Source: Clostridia bacterium (GTDB lineage: Bacteria; Bacillota; Clostridia; Oscillospirales; CAG-272). Taken from it: a stretch of DNA of 42,287 nucleotides. The notes below the pieces were generated by a model. The model saw only the letters and a list, made by a program, of their open reading frames with translations. It did no database searches and was not told the origin of the DNA. The DNA is taken from assembly GCA_017624905.1 (NCBI GenBank), contig JAGAMD010000010.1:1-42287 (forward strand), in the 5' to 3' direction. Shown here one piece after another: positions 23,404-33,155 of the stretch; the first letter of the stretch is position 1; each line of letters opens with the position of its first letter. The translations under genes were made by a program, and so were the position numbers.

Positions 23404-23432
23404 TTGTATTAATAAATTTTAGGTGATATAAT
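23404..23432 (+). promoter_or_regulatory. promoter of the SLOG/flavin reductase operon
   Basis: TTGTAT (23404-23409), a 17-bp spacer and an extended -10 TGATATAAT ending at 23432. Confidence 0.65.
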
Positions 23433-23465
23433 TTAAATATAAATTTAAAAAAGGATAGGAAAAAT

Positions 23466-23951
23466 ATGTCAAGAGAAAAGACATGCTGCTTTACAGGACA
23501 CAGACATCTATATAGTAGCTACAAGGCAGAGGACCTGAAAAATGCAATAGAAACAATGGTAAATAAAGGGGTTACAATCTTTATTGCCGGTGGTGCACTC
23601 GGATTTGATACCGAGGCAGCAATCGAAGTGTTGCGTCTGAAAAAGAAAAACAAGGACATAGAATTGCATATCTATGCACCCTGCAACGACCAAAGCAAGC
23701 TTTGGACGCTCGGTCAAAAAATGCTTTATAAAAAGATATTAAAGCACGCAGACTATGTTGATATGCCGTCGCACTCTTACAATAATCAGTGTATGAAGAT
23801 AAGAAATTATAAAATGGTAGACAACTCGGCATATTTAATTGCATATTACGACGGCTCGGTAAGGTCAGGCACAGGACAAACCTTCAGATACGCACAAAAG
23901 TGTGGTCTTGGCATAATAAATATTTGTAAAGAGGAAGCAGAAGAATATTAA
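23466..23951 (+). CDS. YpsA/SLOG-family protein (DUF1273-like)
   Basis: This 161-aa single-domain protein has CCFTGHRH (residues 7-14), the glycine motif IAGGALGFDTEAA (about 40-52) and MVDNSAYLIAYYDGSVRSGTGQT (about 118-140). These are typical of the SLOG superfamily, which binds nucleotides or related ligands in a Rossmann-like fold. The biochemical role of this branch is not established; Bacillus YpsA has been linked to cell division and envelope stress. The gene overlaps the following flavin reductase by one base (TAATG), so they are co-translated. Confidence 0.82.
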   Translation: MSREKTCCFTGHRHLYSSYKAEDLKNAIETMVNKGVTIFIAGGALGFDTEAAIEVLRLKKKNKDIELHIYAPCNDQSKLWTLGQKMLYKKILKHADYVDMPSHSYNNQCMKIRNYKMVDNSAYLIAYYDGSVRSGTGQTFRYAQKCGLGIINICKEEAEEY

Positions 23952-24526
23952 TGGAAAAGGTTAGTTGGAAGGGTGGAGCACTCGTTGCACCCGTGCCTCC
24001 TGTTATGGTGTCGCTTGGAGATATGGAAAGGAGCAACATAATAACAGTTGCTTGGTGCGGTATTACAAACACAGTGCCACCAAAAACATATATTTCTGTT
24101 AGGCCAAGCAGATACTCCTATGAAATATTAAAGGAAAAGAAGGAGTTTGTAATAAACCTAACGCCATCATCACTTGCAAAAAAGGCAGATTGGTGCGGTA
24201 CATATACAGGTCGCAAGGTTGACAAGTTTGAAAAATGCTCGTTTACTAAGGAAAAAGCAACTAAGGTAGATGCACCAATGATAGGCGAATGTCCAATTTC
24301 AATTGAATGTAGGGTTACCGACATAATACCGCTCGGCTCACACGATATGTTCCTTGCCGACATTGTGGCTGTAAATGTGGAAAAATCGCTACTAGAGGGC
24401 GACAAGCTCTGCATAAATCGTGCACACCTGTGTGCTTTTGCTCACGGTGAATACTACAAATTAGGCGAACGCATCGGAAAATTCGGCTTTTCGGTAAAGA
24501 AAAAACCAAACCAAAAGAAAAAATAA
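23951..24526 (+). CDS. flavin reductase-like protein (FMN-binding split barrel)
   Basis: This 191-aa protein has the family layout: VAPVPPVMVSLGD at the start, NIITVAWCGITNTVPPKTYISVR as the FMN phosphate-binding stretch, EFVINLTP, and GSHDMFLADIVAV near the end, all typical of the flavin reductase-like domain. It probably binds FMN and takes part in redox reactions, perhaps as an NAD(P)H:flavin reductase or electron-transfer flavoprotein. The C-terminus is an unusual Lys/Gln tail (KKKPNQKKK). It is coupled to the upstream SLOG gene. Confidence 0.85.
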   Translation: MEKVSWKGGALVAPVPPVMVSLGDMERSNIITVAWCGITNTVPPKTYISVRPSRYSYEILKEKKEFVINLTPSSLAKKADWCGTYTGRKVDKFEKCSFTKEKATKVDAPMIGECPISIECRVTDIIPLGSHDMFLADIVAVNVEKSLLEGDKLCINRAHLCAFAHGEYYKLGERIGKFGFSVKKKPNQKKK

Positions 24527-24529
24527 AGA

Positions 24530-24630
24530 AGCAATCCCCCACCCACTGGTGTGGGAGCCCCATTTGCACAAGGGAGCCGAGGCAAAAAACAACAAATAAT
24601 GCAGGGACAGGCGACCTAGACTGTCCGCTG
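24530..24630. repeat. G/C-rich hairpin insertion between flavin reductase and GDSL genes
   Basis: CCCAC-TGGT-GTGGG (24542-24555) is followed by GGGAGCCCC-ATTTGCACA-AGGGAGCC and a GGACAG/CTGTCC stem (24605-24626). It is richer in G and C than its neighbours and resembles the dispersed GGCTCCCTTGTGCAAA-type hairpins of gut Clostridia. No duplicated gene end was found around it. Confidence 0.45.
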
Positions 24631-24657
24631 AAAATAAACAACAAGGAGAAAAGAAAA

Positions 24658-25311
24658 ATGATTTTTCAAAATGGAGAAACAATAGTATTTGCAGGAGACT
24701 CAGTTACTGACTGTGGTAGAAAGCGTCCATATGGTATGGGACTTTGGGAGGGACTTGGCAACGGATATGTACGTATGGTTGATACAAGCCTTGCAATAGA
24801 TTATCCAGATAGAATGTTACGCATTATAAACGTAGGCGAGAGCGGTGCAGCTAGTAAGGATATGCTTGCAAATTGGGAGCAAAACGTAGAAAAATGCAAC
24901 CCTGATTGGGTGTTTATTATGATAGGTGCAAACGACGTTTGGAGACAATTTGACGAGCCAAACCTTGATAACAGCCTACTTATGCCGGAGCCATATCGTG
25001 CAAATTTAGAGGCTGTATGTGAAAGAACACTTCCAAAGGTAAAGGGAATGTTTGTAATCAGCCCATTTTATATGGAAGCAAACAACAACGACCCAATGAA
25101 AAAGCGTATGGTAGAGTACGCAAATATCTGCCGTGAGGTTGTAGAGAAGTACGCTAAGGAGTACAATATCAAATACATAGACGTACAAGAGGATTTTGAT
25201 AACCACCTAAAGTATCGCTATCCCGCATATATCTCTTGGGACAGAGTTCATCCTAACTGGGTTGGTGGAATGATGATAGCACGTAAGATACTTAAAGCAA
25301 TAGAGGCGTAA
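24658..25311 (+). CDS. GDSL/SGNH-family hydrolase
   Basis: This 217-aa esterase shows all main SGNH blocks: FAGDSVTDCG with nucleophile Ser (residues about 11-20), NVGESGAASKDM (Gly block), MIGANDVWRQF (Asn block) and the C-terminal DRVHPNWVGG with the Asp/His pair. There is no signal peptide, so it is probably cytoplasmic, acting on acetylated sugars or similar esters. The start follows AAGGAG. No promoter of its own is clear; it may be read from the upstream operon. It ends just before a long repeat region. Confidence 0.88.
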   Translation: MIFQNGETIVFAGDSVTDCGRKRPYGMGLWEGLGNGYVRMVDTSLAIDYPDRMLRIINVGESGAASKDMLANWEQNVEKCNPDWVFIMIGANDVWRQFDEPNLDNSLLMPEPYRANLEAVCERTLPKVKGMFVISPFYMEANNNDPMKKRMVEYANICREVVEKYAKEYNIKYIDVQEDFDNHLKYRYPAYISWDRVHPNWVGGMMIARKILKAIEA

Positions 25312-25351
25312 TAGGCTGTGACGTGACGGCACAATCAAAATTAAAAGGCGA

Positions 25352-25388
25352 AAAAGAGGTACATCGTTTGTCGGTGCGCCTCTTTTGT
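25352..25388 (+). terminator. terminator hairpin, first of three similar in the repeat array
   Basis: AAAAGAGG (25352-25359) pairs with CCTCTTTT (25379-25386), with an inner CATCG/CGGTG stem. The similar hairpins at 25587-25614 and 25809-25836 keep the inner GGCATCG and GGTG words. Confidence 0.75.
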
Positions 25389-25394
25389 TATTAC

Positions 25395-25577
25395 AAGGTT
25401 GAAAAGCTAAGGCTTTTCTTCCAAGGCTAATGCCTTTTAATTTTTATGGGCGACTGCTACTCTGCAGTACGAAGTACAGCGACGACTACGCACTCGCCCA
25501 TTTCTGCTCGCCACCTCTTCGCCCGTCTAAAACTGTGATTGGGCATTGACACGTGGGCACAACCAAAATCAAAAAAT
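25395..25577. repeat. structured repeat, family A, copy 3
   Basis: It opens with AAGGTTGAAAAGCT and a GCTTTTC partner. The body has a GGGCGA (25448-25453) to TCGCCC (25494-25499) stem and the core GTAC-GAA-GTAC (25467-25477). The conserved CTTCGCCCGTCT (25517-25528), the tail GGGCATTGACACGTGGGC and ACAACCAAAATCAAAA follow. It is one of two tandem units, 228 bp apart. Confidence 0.7.
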
Positions 25578-25586
25578 AATTATAAT

Positions 25587-25614
25587 AAAAGGCATCGCTT
25601 GAATGGTGCCTTTT
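25587..25614 (+). terminator. terminator-like hairpin between the two tandem A units
   Basis: AAAAGGCATC pairs with GGTGCCTTTT around GCTTGAAT, followed by G and more T residues. Confidence 0.6.
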
Positions 25615-25622
25615 GTTGTTAT

Positions 25623-25797
25623 AAGGTTGAAAAGCTATCGCTTTTCTATATTGAAATTTTTTGATTTTTATTGCCGATTTCTGCTCTACCGTACAAAGTA
25701 CGCCTACGCTTAGAAATCGACAATTTCTGCTCCCCGTCTCTTCGCCCGTCTAAAACTGTGGTTGGGCATTGACACGTGGGCATCACCAAAACAAAAA
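25623..25797. repeat. structured repeat, family A, copy 4
   Basis: Same plan as copy 3: AAGGTTGAAAAGCT at 25623, stem CGATTTCT (25675-25682) with AGAAATCG (25712-25719), core GTAC-AAA-GTAC (25691-25701), CTTCGCCCGTCT at 25740-25751, and the GGGCATTGACACGTGGGC tail. The outer body stem has a different sequence from copy 3 but still pairs. Confidence 0.7.
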
Positions 25798-25808
25798 TAG
25801 CAAAAAGC

Positions 25809-25836
25809 AAAAGGCATCGATTGGTCGGTGTCTTTT
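25809..25836 (+). terminator. third terminator-like hairpin of the array
   Basis: AAAAGGCATCGA pairs with TCGGTGTCTTTT around TTGG. Confidence 0.55.
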
Positions 25837-25867
25837 GCTACTTTTAATGTAACGGAGACTTTTATAC

Positions 25868-25896
25868 TTGCTATTTTCTTTCGCGTGTGATAAAAT
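25868..25896 (+). promoter_or_regulatory. promoter of yifB
   Basis: TTGCTA (25868-25873), a 17-bp spacer and TAAAAT (25891-25896). Confidence 0.55.
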
Positions 25897-25925
25897 TAAA
25901 ATATCAAACTTTCACGAGGTAATTT

Positions 25926-27473
25926 ATGATCAGCATAGCGTACAGTGCGGGACTTTTTGGGATTGACGGGTATTTGGTTACTGTCGAATGCCATTCGGCA
26001 AGACGTCTTTCTTGCTTTGAAATAGTTGGACTTCCCGACAATGCGATAAAAGAGGCAAAGGAAAGAGTAAGAGCAGCAGCGATTAACTCACATTTGCCAT
26101 TTCCTCAAAATGAAATAATAGTAAATTTAGCTCCTGCTGACAAGCGTAAGGAGGGCTCAAGCTTTGACCTTGCTATTCTTATCAGCATTTTAATTAGCGG
26201 TGGTGTTTTTGAAAAACCGGAGCTGCTTGAAAATTCTTGCTTTATAGGTGAACTTTCACTATCCGGCGAGGTTAGACGTGTAAATGGCGTTCTTTGTATG
26301 GCGGTTGCCGCTAAAAAAGCAGGAAAAACAAAGCTTTTTGTTCCACAGGAAAACGTAAATGAAGCAAGTGTTGTAAAGGGACTTGAGGTTTATGGTGTTA
26401 AGTCTGTAAACGATATAGTAAACCATTTTAACGGCTTGAAGGAATTAAGCAAAACAGAATATACTCCATCTAACGAAAATGATGCTTTTAGCTATCCGGA
26501 TTTTTGCGATGTTATGGGACAGGTAGCGGTGAAAAGAGCGGTTGAAATAGCAGCCGCAGGGGGCCACAATATTTTACTTATCGGCCCACCCGGTACGGGA
26601 AAATCAATGATTGCCAAGCGTATACCATCAATCCTTCCCGAAATGACCTTTGAGGAGTCAATAGAAACAACAAAAATCCATTCAGTATCAGGCATCTTGC
26701 CACAGGATGTTTCTCTTATAAGAGAAAGACCATTCCGCTCTCCGCACCATACAATGTCAGCGCCGTCGTTGGTCGGTGGTGGCAAAATTCCGCAGCCGGG
26801 AGAGGTTTCTCTTGCCAACAATGGCGTTTTATTCCTTGACGAGCTGCCGGAGTTTAATCGCACGGTTACCGAGTCGCTTCGCCAACCGCTTGAGGATGGC
26901 AAAATTACAATAACAAGAACAGCAGGTAGAATTACATATCCTTGTAGCTTTATGCTCGTTGCAGCTATGAACCCTTGTAAGTGTGGCTATTATGGACATC
27001 CAACACATGCGTGTACCTGCAAAAAAGAGGACATCAAAAAATACGTTTCAAAAATCAGCGGTCCACTCCTTGACAGAGTAGATATACAAATCGAGGTGAT
27101 GTCGATCGGCTATGGTGAAATTTCAGAAAAGAGAAAAGCAGAGCCGTCAAGCGAGATAAGAAAAAGAGTAAATAAAGCTCGTGCAATTATGCAAGCTCGC
27201 TTTGAAAATGACACAACAGAAAACGGCGTAAAAATCACCTGTAATGCTCAAATGGAATCAAAGCATTTACGTAAATATTGCACACTTTCAAATGAGTGCT
27301 CGTCCCTTATGGAAACGGCATTTACAGCACTTGGACTGTCGGCAAGAGGCCACGACAGAATTTTGCGTCTTGCCCGTACAATAGCTGACCTTGGCGGAAG
27401 CGAGGAGATACAGCCAAATCACATAGCAGAGGCAATCGGACTTCGCTCACTTGACAAAAAATACTTTAACTAA
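25926..27473 (+). CDS. YifB/ComM-family AAA+ ATPase (Mg-chelatase-like)
   Basis: This 515-aa protein has the N-terminal S5-like domain (VECHSARRLSCFEIVGLPDNAIKEA), then an AAA+ domain with Walker A GPPGTGKSM (about residue 219) and Walker B GVLFLDELPEF (about 300). It also has the MNPCKCGYYGHPTHACTC segment and a C-terminal chelatase-type helical domain (LRLARTIADLGGSEEIQPNHIAEA). Related ComM is a hexameric helicase that promotes branch migration during natural transformation; the Clostridial role is not proven. The start has GAGGT upstream. The last 51 bases, including the stop, are duplicated at 27572-27622. Confidence 0.93.
   Translation: MISIAYSAGLFGIDGYLVTVECHSARRLSCFEIVGLPDNAIKEAKERVRAAAINSHLPFPQNEIIVNLAPADKRKEGSSFDLAILISILISGGVFEKPELLENSCFIGELSLSGEVRRVNGVLCMAVAAKKAGKTKLFVPQENVNEASVVKGLEVYGVKSVNDIVNHFNGLKELSKTEYTPSNENDAFSYPDFCDVMGQVAVKRAVEIAAAGGHNILLIGPPGTGKSMIAKRIPSILPEMTFEESIETTKIHSVSGILPQDVSLIRERPFRSPHHTMSAPSLVGGGKIPQPGEVSLANNGVLFLDELPEFNRTVTESLRQPLEDGKITITRTAGRITYPCSFMLVAAMNPCKCGYYGHPTHACTCKKEDIKKYVSKISGPLLDRVDIQIEVMSIGYGEISEKRKAEPSSEIRKRVNKARAIMQARFENDTTENGVKITCNAQMESKHLRKYCTLSNECSSLMETAFTALGLSARGHDRILRLARTIADLGGSEEIQPNHIAEAIGLRSLDKKYFN
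27423..27473 (+). repeat. 51-bp direct repeat, copy 1 (native yifB 3' end)
   Basis: It runs from ATAGCAGAGGCAATCGG to ACTTTAACTAA and includes the last 16 codons and stop of yifB. It is identical to 27572-27622, 149 bp downstream. Confidence 0.9.
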
Positions 27474-27484
27474 AATTTGGGAAA

Positions 27485-27563
27485 CACCTCATCCACCACT
27501 GATAAAGCGAGACTGTATTTACAGCTTGGTGGCTGTGGTCCCCCTTCCCCCGCTGGGGAAGGC
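27485..27563 (-). mobile_element. two-hairpin element, family B, single arm
   Basis: On the minus strand it reads hairpin 1 (CCTTCCCC-AGCG-GGGGAAGG, 27562-27543), then a second stem CCACC (27532-27528) with GGTGG (27497-27493) enclosing CTGTAAATACAG, and ends GGATGAGGTG. This is the arm design of the element at 9647-9761. It sits between the two 51-bp repeats. Confidence 0.65.
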
Positions 27564-27571
27564 AAGTACAT

Positions 27572-27622
27572 ATAGCAGAGGCAATCGGACTTCGCTCACT
27601 TGACAAAAAATACTTTAACTAA
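27572..27622 (+). repeat. 51-bp direct repeat, copy 2 (duplicated yifB end)
   Basis: An exact copy of 27423-27473. Its final TAA is followed by TGG, so TAATG recreates a stop/start overlap with the next ORF. Confidence 0.9.
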
Positions 27623-27843
27623 TGGTAAAAAACATGAAAAAGAATAAAATTTTAAAAATCAAATTAAGCGAGGATGTGGCAAAGAAATTTGCAATCGTCG
27701 CCGAAAATGAAAAAATGACACTCCAAAATGAAATTATGTCTATGATTCGCCAAAAAATCTCTTACTACGAAAGAGTAAAGGGCAACATCAAAAGAGAAGC
27801 CCTTGACTCAGCCAATATGAGCGAATATTCAGACGAGGAATAA
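27622..27843 (+). CDS. ribbon-helix-helix-like small protein, 73 aa
   Basis: A short basic strand (ILKIKLSEDVAKK) is followed by two helices (KFAIVAENEKMTLQNEIMSMIRQKIS), the layout of Arc/MetJ-type DNA-binding proteins. The acidic tail ends YSDEE. It probably binds DNA as a dimer, perhaps its own promoter. The first start, ATG 27622, overlaps the duplicated yifB stop. A second Met at 27634 (MKKNKILKIK) is possible; neither has a strong ribosome site. Before the insertion it was likely coupled to yifB translation through TAATG. A terminator follows two bases after the stop. It could be the antitoxin half of a lost pair. Confidence 0.7.
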   Translation: MVKNMKKNKILKIKLSEDVAKKFAIVAENEKMTLQNEIMSMIRQKISYYERVKGNIKREALDSANMSEYSDEE

Positions 27844-27845
27844 CA

Positions 27846-27880
27846 AAAAGCCGTTCACTTTATGTAGGACGGCTTTTATG
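27846..27880 (+). terminator. intrinsic terminator
   Basis: AAAAGCCGT (27846-27854) pairs with ACGGCTTTT (27869-27877). Confidence 0.85.
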
Positions 27881-27958
27881 TTTTATACACAAAACGAGAA
27901 AAAATATGCACAAATCTATATATTTATTACAAATTTTTAAAAAATAAGTCATAACTAT

Positions 27959-27987
27959 TGAATTTTTTATAGAAAAGTGATATTATT
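27959..27987 (+). promoter_or_regulatory. promoter of nifJ
   Basis: TTGAAT (27959-27964), a 17-bp spacer and TATTAT (27982-27987). Confidence 0.6.
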
Positions 27988-27995
27988 ACTATGAA

Positions 27996-28036
27996 CGTGC
28001 ATACGCACGTGGCTTTTTTGCGCGTAAAAACGTGCC
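27996..28036 (+). promoter_or_regulatory. possible terminator/antiterminator leader of nifJ
   Basis: ACGTGC (27996-28001) pairs with GCACGT (28006-28011), followed by GGC and six T residues (28015-28020), a compact terminator. A second ACGTGC (28031-28036) can pair with the same GCACGT instead. Two exclusive pairings ahead of a highly expressed gene suggest transcript control, but no ligand or regulator is implied. Confidence 0.4.
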
Positions 28037-28072
28037 TTAATATTGTAAAAAAATAAAACTGGAGGGTTTTTT

Positions 28073-31660
<3,588 letters not shown>

Positions 31661-31680
31661 AATAAATCTTCATAAAATAA

Positions 31681-31709
31681 AAAGCCACGAGCAATCGTGG
31701 CTTTTTTGT
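31681..31709 (+). terminator. intrinsic terminator after nifJ
   Basis: AAAGCCACGA (31681-31690), loop GCAA and TCGTGGCTTT (31695-31704), then more T residues. Confidence 0.93.
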
Positions 31710-31715
31710 TTTGCC

Positions 31716-31744
31716 TTGACAATTTTAGTTGCTTAATTTATAAT
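31716..31744 (+). promoter_or_regulatory. promoter of the binding lipoprotein
   Basis: Consensus TTGACA (31716-31721), 17 bp, TATAAT (31739-31744). Confidence 0.75.
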
Positions 31745-31774
31745 TAAACTAAGCAATTTTATCGGAGGCTTATT

Positions 31775-32959
31775 ATGAAAAACAAATTAAAATCTTTAGT
31801 TGCAATTTTTTTACTATTCGTACTTAGCTTTACATTTTCCTCGTGCTCGTTTATTAAGAACGGCGATTTCAATAGTAACGAACCAACTATAAAAATAGGG
31901 CTTTCAGCGCCACTTACAGGTGCTAAATCAGAATATGGAATAGCTGCAAAAAACTCTGCTCAATTAGCTGTTGATGAAATTAATGCTATGGGTGGAATAA
32001 ACGGCATAAAGCTTGAGCTTATGGTGCGTAATGACTTTAATAATAAAATAATAGCTCGTTACAACTATAAAAAGCTTTATAAAAGTGGAATGCAGATTTC
32101 CCTCGGTACTGTTACCAATAGACCAGCTCTATCCTTCAACAAGCAAGCCGCTAAGGATAATGTTTTCATTTTAACACCATCAGCATCAACTGATGAAATT
32201 TTACAATACGAAAATACATATCAAATGTGTATAAATGACAGCAATACAGGAAGCAATTTAGCAAGAGTGATTGACTTTGAGTACGGGTCAAAGCAAACAA
32301 AAGTAGGAATCTTTTATAAGTCGGATGATAGCAAATTTGCTGGTATAAAGGATGCGTTTTTCCGTTCGCTTGCTCCGTCATTTGAAACACCTATTGTAGC
32401 ATCATTTACATCCTTAACCTCTTTGAATTTTTCGTTACAGGCAAACAAATTAAAGGATTGTGATGTAATTCTCATTCTAGCAGATAAAGATTCCGCAGCA
32501 CGCTTTATGAAAAACGGAAGAAATATCGTTAACCCGGATGCCGTATATTATGGAACCGAAGACATGTTTGGAATAGATAGCGTTAAAAATTTCGATATAT
32601 CCTCAATTCCTCAAAAGGTTTGTTTCCTATCCGCTTACAACTATAACAGCACAGAGGGTGCAAGCAAAATATATGCAGATAAATATAAAAGCGTCTATGG
32701 AGACGATGCTCCATTGAATGAATATGGAGCAAGTGCTTATGATAGTGTGTATGCAATTTATGCTGCAATTAAAAATGCGACAAATGAGGGCTATAAGCTT
32801 GATGAAACCACCTCACCGGCTGAATTTTGCAAGGCTTTAAAAAGCTCGTTCGATGGTGATTTTAAGTTTTTCGGTATATGTGAAGAGAATGAATGGGGAA
32901 TAACTTGGTCGGCAGACGGAAGAGTTAATAAGAGAACGTTTTGGTATTATGTAAAGTAG
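31775..32959 (+). CDS. ABC-type substrate-binding lipoprotein (branched-chain amino acid type)
   Basis: This 394-aa protein has a lipoprotein signal ending FSSC (Cys at about residue 26). It then shows the Peripla_BP_6 opening TIKIGLSAPLTGAKSEYGIAA and AVDEINAMGGINGIKLELMV, with ILTPSASTDEIL and YGASAYDSVYAIYAAI farther on, the layout of LivJ/LivK-like receptors. It probably binds an amino acid, peptide or amide outside the membrane. No permease or ATPase gene lies nearby, so it is an orphan receptor in this window. It has its own promoter and terminator, with GGAGG upstream of the ATG. Confidence 0.88.
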   Translation: MKNKLKSLVAIFLLFVLSFTFSSCSFIKNGDFNSNEPTIKIGLSAPLTGAKSEYGIAAKNSAQLAVDEINAMGGINGIKLELMVRNDFNNKIIARYNYKKLYKSGMQISLGTVTNRPALSFNKQAAKDNVFILTPSASTDEILQYENTYQMCINDSNTGSNLARVIDFEYGSKQTKVGIFYKSDDSKFAGIKDAFFRSLAPSFETPIVASFTSLTSLNFSLQANKLKDCDVILILADKDSAARFMKNGRNIVNPDAVYYGTEDMFGIDSVKNFDISSIPQKVCFLSAYNYNSTEGASKIYADKYKSVYGDDAPLNEYGASAYDSVYAIYAAIKNATNEGYKLDETTSPAEFCKALKSSFDGDFKFFGICEENEWGITWSADGRVNKRTFWYYVK

Positions 32960-32985
32960 TAATTTATTAAATTGTGTATAAGAAG

Positions 32986-33018
32986 GCTCGTGCGGATTAT
33001 CGCACGAGCTTTTTTTGT
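32986..33018 (+). terminator. intrinsic terminator
   Basis: GCTCGTGCG (32986-32994) pairs with CGCACGAGC (33001-33009), followed by seven T residues. Confidence 0.93.
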
Positions 33019-33155
33019 CTTTGTCAACAAAAAGAAAAAGTTTACAATTTTGTAATAAATTAATGATATACTGAAAGTTAGAGTATTTAATATATAGTTT
33101 ATATTTAGATGTTATATTATTTTTGCTAAAATTCAAGCGAAAGGCAGGGGAGAGA

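Noticed and set aside
24526-24658. Duplicated flavin reductase end around the hairpins
   Set aside because: Only short A-rich similarity (CAAAAAACAAC versus AAAATAAACAAC), within chance for this composition.
27423-27622. attL/attR of a prophage
   Set aside because: Only 98 bp lie between the repeats and no integrase is present; the phage-like operon is 9 kb away.
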